Shown: positions 48,544 to 56,597 of the stretch, piece after piece
How the letters are laid out: every line of letters starts with the position of its first letter
Numbering within the stretch: the stretch's first letter is position 1
Source: Paenibacillus sp. FSL R10-2734
GTDB lineage: Bacteria > Bacillota > Bacilli > Paenibacillales > Paenibacillaceae
NCBI RefSeq assembly: GCF_037963865.1
Contig: NZ_CP150170.1
Coordinates: 496,001-560,000, forward strand
DNA: 64,000 bases
Direction of reading: 5' to 3'
Position numbers and translations under genes: made by a program
Notes under the pieces: model-generated
What the model was told of the DNA's origin: nothing
The model's input: the letters and a program-made list of their open reading frames with translations, nothing else
The model's database searches: none

Positions 48544-49497
48544 TTATTCAATCTCAAACAATTTACTAATCGACAACTCTTCATGAACGCGGATAATTGC
48601 CTCACCCATAAGTGGAGCCACGGACAACACTTTGAGCTTAGAAGTTGGGTTTTCGCTGCGAATTGGAATCGTATCCGTCACGATAATCTCTTTAATTGGA
48701 GAATTCTCCAGACGTTCATGTGCAGGACCGGACAATACTGGGTGTGTACAGCAAGCGTATACTTCCTTCACGCCGCCTTCCATCAAAGCATTAGCACCAA
48801 GTACGATGGTTCCAGCAGTATCGATAATGTCATCAATCAGAATAGCTGTTTTGCCTTCGATATTACCGATAATGTTCATAACCTCACTGACATTCGGCTC
48901 TGGGCGACGCTTGTCTATAATCGCAAGGGGAGCGTTCAGGAAATCAGCAAGCTTTCTTGCACGTACTACACCGCCATGGTCTGGCGATACGACAACTGGG
49001 TTCTCGATTTGTTTGGAACGGAAATATTGAGCCAGGATGGGTACTCCCAGCAAGTGATCCACCGGAATATCAAAGAATCCCTGAATCTGCATAGCATGGA
49101 GGTCCATCGTAATCACACGGTGAGCACCGGCTTTTTCAATCAAATTCGCTACCAGCTTGGCCGTAATAGGGTCACGGGAACGAGCTTTTCGATCTTGACG
49201 AGCGTAACCATAGTAAGGGATAACCACATTGATGCTTTTTGCGGAGGCGCGTTTGAGTGCATCTACCATAACCAAAAGCTCCATTAGGTTGTCATTAACT
49301 GGTCCGCAGGTGGATTGAACAATATAAACATGACAACCCCGAACGCTTTCTGACAGCTTGACCTGAATTTCTCCATCGCTAAAGCTTGTAGTGTGCGATT
49401 CACCCATCGGAATTCCGATGTAATCAGCAATTTGACTAGCTAGCTTAGGGTTGGAGTTACAGGTGAAAATCTTTAATTTGGAATCACAATAAGTCAT
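48544..49497 (-). CDS. prs: Ribose-phosphate pyrophosphokinase
   Basis: 317 aa from the ATG at 49497, with GGAGG 11 nt upstream. This gives the same length as B. subtilis Prs; the ORF extends 20 codons further without support. It makes PRPP for nucleotide, His, Trp and NAD synthesis. Motifs: FSDGEIQVKL, the catalytic flexible loop YYGYARQDRKARSRDPIT, DLHAMQIQGFFDIPVD, and the PRPP loop AILIDDIIDTAGTI. It is preceded by glmU, with 87 nt between, as in B. subtilis. Confidence 0.97.
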   Translation of the reverse strand: MTYCDSKLKIFTCNSNPKLASQIADYIGIPMGESHTTSFSDGEIQVKLSESVRGCHVYIVQSTCGPVNDNLMELLVMVDALKRASAKSINVVIPYYGYARQDRKARSRDPITAKLVANLIEKAGAHRVITMDLHAMQIQGFFDIPVDHLLGVPILAQYFRSKQIENPVVVSPDHGGVVRARKLADFLNAPLAIIDKRRPEPNVSEVMNIIGNIEGKTAILIDDIIDTAGTIVLGANALMEGGVKEVYACCTHPVLSGPAHERLENSPIKEIIVTDTIPIRSENPTSKLKVLSVAPLMGEAIIRVHEELSISKLFEIE

Positions 49498-49584
49498 AAA
49501 ATTTAAACCCTCCGTGACGGAATTTAACTTTCCAAAGGCGCCGGCGCGGAAATGCAAGTCCGTCCGGCGCTTCTTAGCAACGCT

Positions 49585-50985
49585 TTACGATGGACTCGAG
49601 TGGTCTTTCTTCGCTTTTGCACGGGATCGGATCTTCTCTGCATATCCCGGTTTGTTCTCCTGTCTTACTCTGGCAACAGCCAGATCGTTCTCTGAAACGG
49701 AACGTGTAATTGTCGAACCAGCTACAACAAAAGCCCCTTTGCCCACAGAAACCGGTGCGATAAGGTTAACGTTACTGCCAATAAAGGCATCGTCTTCGAT
49801 TGTTGTCGTAAATTTATTATACCCGTCGTAGTTAACAGTAATCGCACCGCAACCGACGTTTACATTCTTACCAACAGATGCGTCGCCAATATAGCTAAGA
49901 TGTGACACCTTAGAACCGTCACCAATCGTAGCATTCTTGATCTCTACGAAATCTCCAACCTTCACTTCTTCTCCAAGTATAGAACCTGGACGCAAATAGG
50001 CAAAAGGCCCAACGGTAGTCCGCGCGCCAACTTGTGCATGATTCAATACGGACTGCTTAATCGTTGCATCGTCCATGATCTGACAATCTTCGATTTCGCT
50101 TGCAGGTCCGATCACACAGTTCTCACCGATTACAGTTTTCCCCTTCAGGATGGTTCCTGGATAGATTGTTGTATCTGATCCAATGACTACATCTGCTCCA
50201 ATATAAGTGGAGGCAGGATCGATTATGGTCACGCCACCCAGCATATGCTTACGGTTGATCCGTTGACGCATAATACCTTCCGCTTCAGACAAAGCTAGAC
50301 GGTCATTAACGCCAATAGACTCGTCAGCATCCTCCGTCTGGAATGCTAGAACAAGATCACCTTGCTCACGCAGAATACTGATAACATCTGTCAAATAATA
50401 TTCTTGTTGATTATTGCTGTTAGTAACCTTCTCTAAAGCTGAAAATAATTTGATGTTATCAAAGCAATAAATTCCTGTGTTAATTTCATGAATAGCAGCC
50501 TGTTCGGCAGTACAATCCTTCTGTTCTACAATCTTCATTAAGCCGCCATCTTCACTGCGAATAATCCGTCCTAACCCGGATGGATCATCCATTACTGCGG
50601 TTAATACAGTCGCTGCTGCCTGACGTTCCTCATGCAGAGCCATTAATCCTATCAGCGTCTCCGATGTAATAAGCGGAGTGTCACCATAAGCAACAACCGT
50701 CGTTCCCTCTTCGCTACCGAGCAAATCCTTAGCCTGTTTGACAGCGTGACCAGTTCCGAGCTGAGTTTCCTGCAGCACGTATTCCGCACCTTGCCCTACA
50801 TAGGCCTTAACCTTCTCTGCGCCATGCCCAACAACAACAACGGTGCGCTGGCATCCGGTCGCTTTTACTGTATCAAGCACGTGCCCTACCATTGGCTTAC
50901 CGCAAACGGGGTGCAGCACCTTATATAATTTTGATTTCATTCGCTTGCCTTGACCTGCGGCAAGAACTACAGCCATTCTTTTCAA
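49585..50985 (-). CDS. glmU: Bifunctional UDP-N-acetylglucosamine pyrophosphorylase / glucosamine-1-phosphate N-acetyltransferase
   Basis: 466 aa. Makes UDP-GlcNAc, the first precursor of peptidoglycan. The N-terminal nucleotidyltransferase has VVLAAGQGKRMKSKLYKVLHPVCGKPM, YGDTPLI and EINTGIYCFDN. The C-terminal left-handed beta-helix has repeated hexapeptides (IGSDTTIYPGT, VKVGDFVEIKNA) and the acetyltransferase site HLSYIGDASVG...NVGCGAITVNYDG. AGGAGG abuts the first TTG (50994); TTG 50985 has 9-nt spacing and gives MKRMAVVLAAG, so I chose it. An ATG at 50976 is also possible. Confidence 0.96.
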   Translation of the reverse strand: MKRMAVVLAAGQGKRMKSKLYKVLHPVCGKPMVGHVLDTVKATGCQRTVVVVGHGAEKVKAYVGQGAEYVLQETQLGTGHAVKQAKDLLGSEEGTTVVAYGDTPLITSETLIGLMALHEERQAAATVLTAVMDDPSGLGRIIRSEDGGLMKIVEQKDCTAEQAAIHEINTGIYCFDNIKLFSALEKVTNSNNQQEYYLTDVISILREQGDLVLAFQTEDADESIGVNDRLALSEAEGIMRQRINRKHMLGGVTIIDPASTYIGADVVIGSDTTIYPGTILKGKTVIGENCVIGPASEIEDCQIMDDATIKQSVLNHAQVGARTTVGPFAYLRPGSILGEEVKVGDFVEIKNATIGDGSKVSHLSYIGDASVGKNVNVGCGAITVNYDGYNKFTTTIEDDAFIGSNVNLIAPVSVGKGAFVVAGSTITRSVSENDLAVARVRQENKPGYAEKIRSRAKAKKDHSSPS

Positions 50986-51035
50986 GAATGCCAACCTCCT
51001 ACTCTTGAACTCACTACTGAATATATCTCATTCCG

Positions 51036-51078
51036 GGCAAAAAGAAAAGAGAACCATGAAGTCATGGTTCCCTTTTCT
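51036..51078 (-). terminator. spoVG terminator
   Basis: A 17-bp stem with one mismatch (51043-51059 with 51062-51078), followed by U5 on the minus strand. It lies 155 nt after the spoVG stop, and the stretch between has no supported gene. Confidence 0.82.
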
Positions 51079-51233
51079 ATAAACCCCAAGTTAGAAAAGC
51101 ATTTATCGCTGCCTTTCGAAGATGTCGTCAAATCCTTCACTAGCGCTAGCTTTTCTTGCAAGATCATCAGCATGATCTTATCAAAAACGGCGGATCCTAC
51201 GCCACCCAAAAGGTAGCTGTCTTCCGAGGTGAC

Positions 51234-51527
51234 CTAAGCTCCCTCTTCAATAACTTCTTCTTCTTCTTCTTCAGTAGCGGCGCGATCGTACTCGGCTAGA
51301 ACCGCGGATTGAATCTTCTCGCGTGTTCCCGAAGAGATCGGGTGAGCGATATCGCGGAATTCGCCATCCGGTGTACGCTTGCTGGGCATTGCAACAAACA
51401 TCCCGTTATTACCATCGATGACGCGAATGTCATGAACAACAAACTCGTTATCGATTGTAATGGATGCGATTGCTTTCATTCTCCCCTCAGAGTTAACGCG
51501 GCGGAGTCTGACATCCGTAATTTGCAT
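51234..51527 (-). CDS. spoVG: Septation/stage V sporulation protein SpoVG
   Basis: 97 aa. A small nucleic-acid-binding regulator that affects septation and cortex formation. The sequence MQITDVRLRRVNSEGRMKAIASITIDNEFVVHDIRVIDG and MPSKRTPDGEFRDIAHPI is nearly invariant in the family. The acidic tail (EEEEEEVIEEG) is unusual only in its run of glutamates. The start is ATG 51527, with AGGTGG upstream. It is preceded by a good sigma-H promoter, Spo0A-like boxes and an AT-rich dyad. yabJ, normally between purR and spoVG in Bacillus, is absent. Confidence 0.97.
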   Translation of the reverse strand: MQITDVRLRRVNSEGRMKAIASITIDNEFVVHDIRVIDGNNGMFVAMPSKRTPDGEFRDIAHPISSGTREKIQSAVLAEYDRAATEEEEEEVIEEGA

Positions 51528-51567
51528 GTGTGTGTTCACCACCTTTTTCCATCAGAGACTTGGTGTA

Positions 51568-51596
51568 TAATTCCACACAGCAAAGCGAATTCCTTC
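51568..51596 (-). promoter_or_regulatory. Sigma-H promoter of spoVG
   Basis: On the minus strand GAAGGAATT (51588-51596), an 11-nt spacer, and GTGGAATTA (51568-51576). This fits the sigma-H consensus RnAGGAwww-N11/12-RnnGAATww fully. The start would be about 30 nt upstream of the ATG. Confidence 0.85.
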
Positions 51597-51615
51597 TTTT
51601 CGATTCCATAAAATA

Positions 51616-51700
51616 CCTAAAAAAGAAATATATTTTTTAGGATCTGTTGTTTTCGACATGCATCGGGTGATTTTCTTAATATCCCTTACGTTTTCGACAA
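51616..51700 (-). promoter_or_regulatory. Upstream control region of spoVG: AT-rich dyad and two Spo0A-like boxes
   Basis: A 9-bp dyad CCTAAAAAA/TTTTTTAGG (51616-51624 with 51633-51641) recalls the AT-box bound by AbrB upstream of B. subtilis spoVG. Two 0A-type boxes follow on the minus strand: ATGTCGAA (51652-51659) and a perfect TTGTCGAA (51693-51700). Confidence 0.6.
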
Positions 51701-51737
51701 TTTCCACGCTTTTTTGAAAGGTAGAAACGCCAACGAA

Positions 51738-52565
51738 TCAAGAGGAAAAGTAGTTACCCGGATGCGCTGAAATCCGCCGCTCTTTTGAATCCACCTCGGT
51801 CAGCTTCACTAAGGACACATAGTCATGCAATAGACGCTCTTCTGTCTCCACTGCCCCTGATTCGACTAATACACCGACTCCAGCGACCTCGGCATTAAAT
51901 TCACCGAGTAAATCAACCATACCCCGAACTGTTCCACCCGCCTTCATGAAGTCATCTACGATGAGTACCCGCGACTTCTCCTTAAGTGCGCGTCTGGAAA
52001 GAGACATGGTGTGTATACTCTTATGTGACCCAGATACATAATTAATACTTACTGCTGAGCCTTCTGTAACCTGATGGTCACGTCGTACCAGCACTACTGG
52101 CAAACCGAGCTGTGCTGCTGTTGCGTAGGCTAGCGGAATCCCTTTAGTTTCTACTGTCATCACCACATCGATTTCCGATCCATAAAAGGCCGTTGCGATG
52201 ATCTTCCCCGCCTGCTCCATCAAAGATGGCAGTCCAAGCAGATCCGACATATACAAATAACCGCCAGGCAATATCCGATCTGTCTGTTCCAGTTGCACAC
52301 ATAAACGCTTAACAAAAGAGAGCGCCATTTCTTTAGGCATCACAGGAATATAACGTACTCCACCTGCTGCACCGGCTAAGGTCTGAAGCTCTCCAATGCC
52401 CTCGCCTTCAAATACTTCTTTTATGATAGCCAAATCTTCACTGATGGAGGACTTAGCCGCTCCATACCGATCGGCAAATATAGACAGCGGCAGTAGGTCA
52501 TGTGGCCGCTCAAGTAAAAACTGAGTCATGTCTACCAAACGTTGGCTTCTTTTTAATTTCTTCAC
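51738..52565 (-). CDS. purR: Purine operon repressor PurR
   Basis: 275 aa. Represses purine synthesis genes and is released by PRPP. The N-terminal winged helix (KRSQRLVDMTQFLLERPHDLLPLSIFADRYGAAKSSISEDL) is followed by a phosphoribosyltransferase-type domain with the PRPP loop VLIVDDFMKAGGT. The GTG at 52565 has GAGGAG at 6-nt spacing and gives the usual start; the ORF extends 15 codons upstream without support. It is downstream of ispE and upstream of spoVG. Confidence 0.95.
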   Translation of the reverse strand: MKKLKRSQRLVDMTQFLLERPHDLLPLSIFADRYGAAKSSISEDLAIIKEVFEGEGIGELQTLAGAAGGVRYIPVMPKEMALSFVKRLCVQLEQTDRILPGGYLYMSDLLGLPSLMEQAGKIIATAFYGSEIDVVMTVETKGIPLAYATAAQLGLPVVLVRRDHQVTEGSAVSINYVSGSHKSIHTMSLSRRALKEKSRVLIVDDFMKAGGTVRGMVDLLGEFNAEVAGVGVLVESGAVETEERLLHDYVSLVKLTEVDSKERRISAHPGNYFSS

Positions 52566-52640
52566 GGAATGCTCCTCGCCAAAACCGAATATTTTAGAAA
52601 AATATATCACTTTTGTACGGGTTTATACAAGAGAAGCATG

Positions 52641-53495
52641 CTAATTGAGTGATCTCACTGCGTAGACTTCCTTGCAGAACCCTCGCAGTCCATTATAAAT
52701 TCTCGCTACTTTAGACTGCTTGGACACTAAACCGAACACTGTAGGACCGCTGCCGGACATTAACACTCCGTCTGCTCCGAGCTTAACCATCGCCTCTTTG
52801 AGCTGCTGGACCTCTGGATACAGCTTCAGGGTAACATCCTCAAGCACATTGCCCAGATGGTTGCACACGCCCCCAAAATCACCTGCTTCGATTACTTCCT
52901 GCATCTTCCGAGCTGATGGATGAACAGCTATATTATTGCTCCGAACGCGACCGTACACTTCCGCAGTCGATACATTGATAGGTGGCTTGGCCAACACTAC
53001 CCAGCATTGCGGAGGGTTCTTAATCGGCGTCAGCTTTTCGCCACGTCCTGTTGCCAAGGCCGTGCCTCCTGTAACGCAAAAGGGCACATCTGAGCCAAGC
53101 TCAGCGCCAAGCTCTTGTAGCTCCTGCGCGGGGATGCCTAGGCGCCACAGTTTGTTAAGGCCACGCAACGTAGCCGCTGCATCGCTGCTACCGCCAGCCA
53201 GACCAGCAGCAACCGGTATTCTTTTGTCCAGATGGATATGTACTCCACTCTTCACGTTATAACGCTCTTTAATAAGCCTAGCCGCCTGAAAGGCCAGGTT
53301 CTTCTCATCTAGAGGAATATAACCCGCTTGACTTGATATTATAATAGTATCCCTTGGCAGCTCAGACAGCTCTAAACGGTCTGCTAAATCCACCATGGTC
53401 ATAATCATTTCCACCTCATGAAAACCGTCAGCACGCTTGTGCAGCACATCCAGCATCAAATTAATTTTTGCCGGTGCCTTCTCATACATTTTCAA
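52641..53495 (-). CDS. ispE: 4-diphosphocytidyl-2-C-methyl-D-erythritol kinase
   Basis: GHMP kinase of the MEP isoprenoid pathway. Motifs: EKAPAKINLMLDVLHKRADGFHEV at the N-terminus, the ATP loop PVAAGLAGGSSDAAATLRGLN, GSDVPFCVTGGTALATGRGE and GADGVLMSGSGPTVFG near the C-terminus. Candidate starts are GTG 53504, TTG 53495 and ATG 53489. TTG 53495 has the best spacing from AAGGTGG and gives MKMYEKAPAKINL (284 aa), in line with relatives. It is downstream of the SASP gene, as in B. subtilis (veg-sspF-ispE-purR). Confidence 0.95.
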   Translation of the reverse strand: MKMYEKAPAKINLMLDVLHKRADGFHEVEMIMTMVDLADRLELSELPRDTIIISSQAGYIPLDEKNLAFQAARLIKERYNVKSGVHIHLDKRIPVAAGLAGGSSDAAATLRGLNKLWRLGIPAQELQELGAELGSDVPFCVTGGTALATGRGEKLTPIKNPPQCWVVLAKPPINVSTAEVYGRVRSNNIAVHPSARKMQEVIEAGDFGGVCNHLGNVLEDVTLKLYPEVQQLKEAMVKLGADGVLMSGSGPTVFGLVSKQSKVARIYNGLRGFCKEVYAVRSLN

Positions 53496-53570
53496 GGCGT
53501 TCACCCACCTTCAGCTTTTCCCGTAAAAACAACTTAACATATTATATGAAAAACTTCTAATGAAGTCCAA

Positions 53571-53606
53571 TAATAAAAGGGTGTCGCCAGTTAGACGCAC
53601 CCTTTT
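53571..53606 (-). terminator. Terminator of the SASP gene
   Basis: AAAAGGGTG/CACCCTTTT (53575-53583 with 53598-53606), a short inner CG pair, and a U-rich run on the minus strand, 30 nt after the stop. Confidence 0.85.
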
Positions 53607-53635
53607 TCGTTAAATAAATGTTCACACCCTAAAGC

Positions 53636-53812
53636 TTAAGATTTCCGCGCAGCCTGTTCAGCGAGCTGAATCGCTCTTTTTACCATGTTGCCGGCATCCT
53701 TTGCCCTTATTCCTCCCCAGCCTTCACGCTCCACAGTTTCGTAAAAACCAAGCTCCTTGGCTAACTCTGTCTTTAGTTCTTCCGACATCACGCCTCGTTT
53801 TCTGCGGCTCAT
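53636..53812 (-). CDS. sspF: Small acid-soluble spore protein (SspF-like, alpha/beta type)
   Basis: 58 codons. The product starts MSRRKRGVMSEELKTELAKE, continues LGFYETVEREGWGGIRAKDA and ends GNMVKRAIQLAEQAARKS. The core LGF...GWGGI.AKDAGNMVKRAI is the alpha/beta SASP signature, whose members coat and protect spore DNA. GGGAGG precedes the ATG. A sigma-G-type promoter lies 49 nt upstream and a terminator follows. Its place between veg and ispE equals sspF in B. subtilis. Confidence 0.93.
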   Translation of the reverse strand: MSRRKRGVMSEELKTELAKELGFYETVEREGWGGIRAKDAGNMVKRAIQLAEQAARKS

Positions 53813-53860
53813 TACGGAATTCCTCCCTTATGAAAATAAATGATGAACCCATTGCTCAAT

Positions 53861-53891
53861 TAGTATGCTTGCTAAGAACAAGGATCATTCA
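53861..53891 (-). promoter_or_regulatory. Sigma-G-type promoter of the SASP gene
   Basis: On the minus strand TGAATG (53886-53891), an 18-nt spacer, and CATACTA (53861-53867), close to the forespore consensus gnATR-N18-cATnnTA. Confidence 0.72.
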
Positions 53892-53917
53892 CCGAATATT
53901 TACCCGCAAACAAGCTA

Positions 53918-54010
53918 AAGCGCCTTCGGCGTCCATTTAAGGACGGTAGGCGTTTATGCGAGAATTATAAGGATAAAGTGTATCGTGAAACTTATACTTT
54001 CTTATAATTT
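53918..54010 (+). repeat. Interspersed structured repeat, copy D
   Basis: Modules in order: GCGCCTTCGGCGTCC, TTTAAGGACGGTAGGCGTTT, TATAAGGATAAAGTGTATCG, TATACTTTCTTATA. It directly abuts the veg terminator. Confidence 0.87.
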
Positions 54011-54036
54011 AAAAAACAGCCTCCATAAGGAAGCTG
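54008..54036 (-). terminator. veg terminator
   Basis: An 8-bp stem with one mismatch (54017-54024 with 54029-54036), loop ATAA, U6 on the minus strand, 11 nt after the stop. Confidence 0.85.
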
Positions 54037-54047
54037 CCCGTGAAACA

Positions 54048-54323
54048 TTAAGCTTTAATATACATAATTCGCATCTGCCCATCGTCTTCACAAACTGTGA
54101 TTTCCACAGATTCAGTAAGAATATCAGCATAGCTATAGGAGACTCGCTTGAAGGTTTGCTGCTCCTGATCCAGTTTGACAATAAATACAGAAGGGTACGT
54201 TTCTTCCAGGACACCGGTGCGTTCAACGGTTTTACGACGACCTCCGTTTGCACGCAACGTGATCTTATGACCGACGTGAGCTTCGAGACTGCGTTTGATT
54301 TCCAACAGCGCGTTATTAGCCAT
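54048..54323 (-). CDS. veg: Veg protein
   Basis: 91 aa from the ATG at 54323 (AGGTGG 10 nt upstream). Veg is a small, abundant, highly conserved protein of the Bacillota; in B. subtilis it stimulates biofilm matrix genes by antagonising SinR. Visible features are ALLEIKRSLEAHVGHKITLRANGGRRKTVERTG-type basic beta-rich start and ETYPSVFIVKLDQE...FKRVSYSYADIL. It is driven by two perfect sigma-A promoters. Gene order yabG-veg-sspF is conserved. Confidence 0.96.
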   Translation of the reverse strand: MANNALLEIKRSLEAHVGHKITLRANGGRRKTVERTGVLEETYPSVFIVKLDQEQQTFKRVSYSYADILTESVEITVCEDDGQMRIMYIKA

Positions 54324-54351
54324 TACCTGACGACCACCTCTTTTCTTGTCC

Positions 54352-54380
54352 ATTATACAACTTAACCAGGCGTTTGTCAA
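54352..54380 (-). promoter_or_regulatory. veg promoter, proximal (perfect consensus)
   Basis: TTGACA (54375-54380), 17-nt spacer, TATAAT (54352-54357) on the minus strand. Start is about 22 nt before the veg ATG. Confidence 0.92.
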
Positions 54381-54392
54381 ACCAAATAAATA

Positions 54393-54421
54393 ATTATAGA
54401 TGATGAATATTTGGTTGTCAA
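54393..54421 (-). promoter_or_regulatory. veg promoter, distal (perfect consensus)
   Basis: TTGACA (54416-54421), 17-nt spacer, TATAAT (54393-54398), exactly 41 nt upstream of the proximal one. Confidence 0.92.
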
Positions 54422-54540
54422 CGGAATTTTTTTACGAGGAATCAGAGTCGAACTAATATCCTTGTTATCTGTAATATGATCGCCACAAAGCAAGAAGAAA
54501 TAACATTGTCGTTCTTTAAAAAAAGCTACCATTTCACGCA

Positions 54541-54640
54541 AGCATAAACGTTTTTGGCGTCCCTATAAGGACGTTTAGCGTTTATGCGAAAAATATAAGG
54601 ATAATGTATAGCGTGAAACTTATACTTTTTTATATTAAAA
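54541..54640 (+). repeat. Interspersed structured repeat, copy E
   Basis: Modules: GCATAAACG and its complement CGTTTATGC enclose GGCGTCC-CTATAA-GGACG; then TATAAGGATAATGTATAGCG and TATACTTTTTTATA. It abuts the yabG terminator. Confidence 0.87.
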
Positions 54641-54667
54641 AAAAGGGTTAAGCTCATCGCTCACCCT
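54636..54667 (-). terminator. yabG terminator
   Basis: AGGGT/ACCCT and AGC/GCT pairs (54644-54667), followed by U8 on the minus strand. Confidence 0.7.
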
Positions 54668-54738
54668 CTCTTCACGTTATTCTATTCAGCTACTCCAAAT
54701 TACGTATTCCCCTTAAAAAATAGACCGATCCCTGTCGA

Positions 54739-55641
54739 TTAAATCGCGGAAGGTGTCACTTTTAGTGCTGACAAGTTCTGCAGACGCGGCATCCCAATAC
54801 GAAAGCTCCCACGGGTCTCAATACCACCGATCCCCTGGTTACCACTAATGGTGTTGTTCAAAACATCACTCAGATTCACCGTATCCCTAATGGGCGTGAA
54901 CGACGATTTTGCCGCTACATATACTGGGTCTAAAGCATGGATCAATATCCGTCCAGGAGAACTGGCAAAATTCGCCCCTGCCCCCAGCAGCGCTTCAAAA
55001 TGTGACTGACAAGCACCTGCAACAATCGTCAACGCATCAAAATTTCGCTCATACTCCCTAGCTACCCTAATAGCAGCTACGAAGTTTTGCGAATTTTTAT
55101 AGCTGCTCAGACTGTGAAGATCGTAAGTATGCTGTTGCTTCAGCACCCCGTCATGACCGGTAATCACCACAATGTCTGGACGCACGCGGGGCAGCAGCCG
55201 GTATAAAGTATCAGCCATTGCGGACTCATGAACATGATGACCTTCAGCAGGGATCCGCAATTGCTCGTATAAGCTAAGGCTCTTATTCAAATACGCTGGA
55301 TCGCCATCCAGATGCAGAACTTTCCCTGGTACTTCAAAATACGCAGCTTCCTTGGGCGATGGAGCCCATGCTCCTTCTGATAGAGCGCTCCCGCTCCGCT
55401 GACTTTGCTCCTGTCGGTCTTTCCGCAGCTGTGTCAGTGATTCATTCGCTTTAATCTGTGCTTGCTGTCCTCGTTCCGTTATTCGGGTAGGAGGCACTTG
55501 AACCAAGTCATTCAGAGGAGAATCCGCCAACAGACGGAAATCTGTGCCTTTAATGACGGCTCTGTCCTGCACAATATGATCTACACGAAAAGTCAAATCA
55601 CCGCCATAAGATTTACGAACGACCAAGTCTCCTAAATTCAT
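54739..55641 (-). CDS. yabG: Sporulation-specific protease YabG
   Basis: 300 aa from ATG 55641 (AGAGGTGG at 8 nt). A mother-cell cysteine protease that processes spore coat proteins. It begins MNLGDLVVRKSYGGDLTFRVDHI, with KGTDFRLLADSPLNDL next. The core has VLHLDGDPAYLNKSLSLYEQL, DIVVITGHDGVLK, and VAGACQSHFEALLGAGANFASSPGRILIHALDP, which carries the catalytic cysteine and histidine candidates. A sigma-K-like sequence (CATACGATG near 55665) lies upstream, low confidence. It follows rsmA as in B. subtilis. Confidence 0.95.
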   Translation of the reverse strand: MNLGDLVVRKSYGGDLTFRVDHIVQDRAVIKGTDFRLLADSPLNDLVQVPPTRITERGQQAQIKANESLTQLRKDRQEQSQRSGSALSEGAWAPSPKEAAYFEVPGKVLHLDGDPAYLNKSLSLYEQLRIPAEGHHVHESAMADTLYRLLPRVRPDIVVITGHDGVLKQQHTYDLHSLSSYKNSQNFVAAIRVAREYERNFDALTIVAGACQSHFEALLGAGANFASSPGRILIHALDPVYVAAKSSFTPIRDTVNLSDVLNNTISGNQGIGGIETRGSFRIGMPRLQNLSALKVTPSAI

Positions 55642-55712
55642 TACAACCACCACCTCTACCCCATCGTATGGGCAAAGGCCTCAGTTGGTTCATAAGTAGC
55701 CATGTTTTTAGC

Positions 55713-56597
55713 TTAAACGATTCCAGCGGCCAGCAGAACACCACTCAATCGGGCGTATTCTTCTAGACTTAACGTTTCTCCACGGCGAGTCGGCTCAATA
55801 CCGGCTTCAGCGAGTAAAGCCTCCAGACGTTCACGTCCCTCTTCAGGGAAATAACGGGCCTTGAGATTGTTTGCAATCGTCTTGCGGCGCTGTGTGAAGG
55901 AAGCTTGGACGACCTCAAAGAAATGCTTCTCACTCTCAACCTCTACCGGTGGATGCTCTCTTACCTTCAGACGGATTACAGCCGACTCAACATTAGGTTG
56001 AGGGATGAACACCGTACGCGGCACAATACAGACGAGCTCAGGCTCGCTGTAGTACTGCACGGCAATGCTAAGGCTCCCATATTCCTTACCTCCCGGAGAA
56101 GCAGCCATACGCTCCGCAACCTCTTTCTGAATCATTACAACGATGTTATCAAGCGGAAGCTTCTCTTCGAGCAGCTTCATCAAGATCGGAGTAGTCACAT
56201 AATACGGCAGATTGGCAACCACGCTTACCTTGTTCACGGATGCAAAATCTTCCTTGAACAGCTCCTGCAGATTTACATTCAGGACATCATCATTACGAAC
56301 CTTAACATGCGGATAAGGGGAAAGTACGTCCCTTAAAATAGGAATCAACCTACGGTCGATCTCCACAGCGGTTACCGCACCAGCTGTTAGCGCCAATCGC
56401 TCTGTCAAGGCTCCGATCCCAGGACCGATCTCCAATGCCCCTGAGTCGCTATCTAGCCCAGCAGCGTCTACAATCTTGTCCAATATATTTTGATCAATCA
56501 AAAAATTCTGCCCTAAGCTCTTCTTGAACTTGAATCCATAACGTTGAATAATTTCTTTTGTCCGTTTTGGAGTCGAAATTTCCTCTCTACCACTCAT
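55713..56597 (-). CDS. rsmA: 16S rRNA (adenine1518/1519-N6)-dimethyltransferase
   Basis: 294 aa. Dimethylates the two adjacent adenosines in the 3' loop of 16S rRNA. Motifs: KKSLGQNFLID, SAM motif I EIGPGIGALTERL, acidic motif VEIDRRLIPIL and the catalytic NLPYYVTTPIL. The C-terminal helical domain has FTQRRKTIANNLK. It overlaps rnmV by 4 nt. Loss of the enzyme gives kasugamycin resistance in other bacteria. Confidence 0.97.
   Translation of the reverse strand: MSGREEISTPKRTKEIIQRYGFKFKKSLGQNFLIDQNILDKIVDAAGLDSDSGALEIGPGIGALTERLALTAGAVTAVEIDRRLIPILRDVLSPYPHVKVRNDDVLNVNLQELFKEDFASVNKVSVVANLPYYVTTPILMKLLEEKLPLDNIVVMIQKEVAERMAASPGGKEYGSLSIAVQYYSEPELVCIVPRTVFIPQPNVESAVIRLKVREHPPVEVESEKHFFEVVQASFTQRRKTIANNLKARYFPEEGRERLEALLAEAGIEPTRRGETLSLEEYARLSGVLLAAGIV

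Noticed and set aside
48439..49287. 282-codon plus-strand ORF opposite prs
   Set aside because: It is antisense to the highly conserved prs gene, has an unusual composition rich in His, Trp, Asn and Cys, no ribosome-binding site and no recognisable domain.
50982..51209. 75-codon minus-strand ORF between spoVG and glmU
   Set aside because: It runs through the spoVG terminator hairpin and has no family features.
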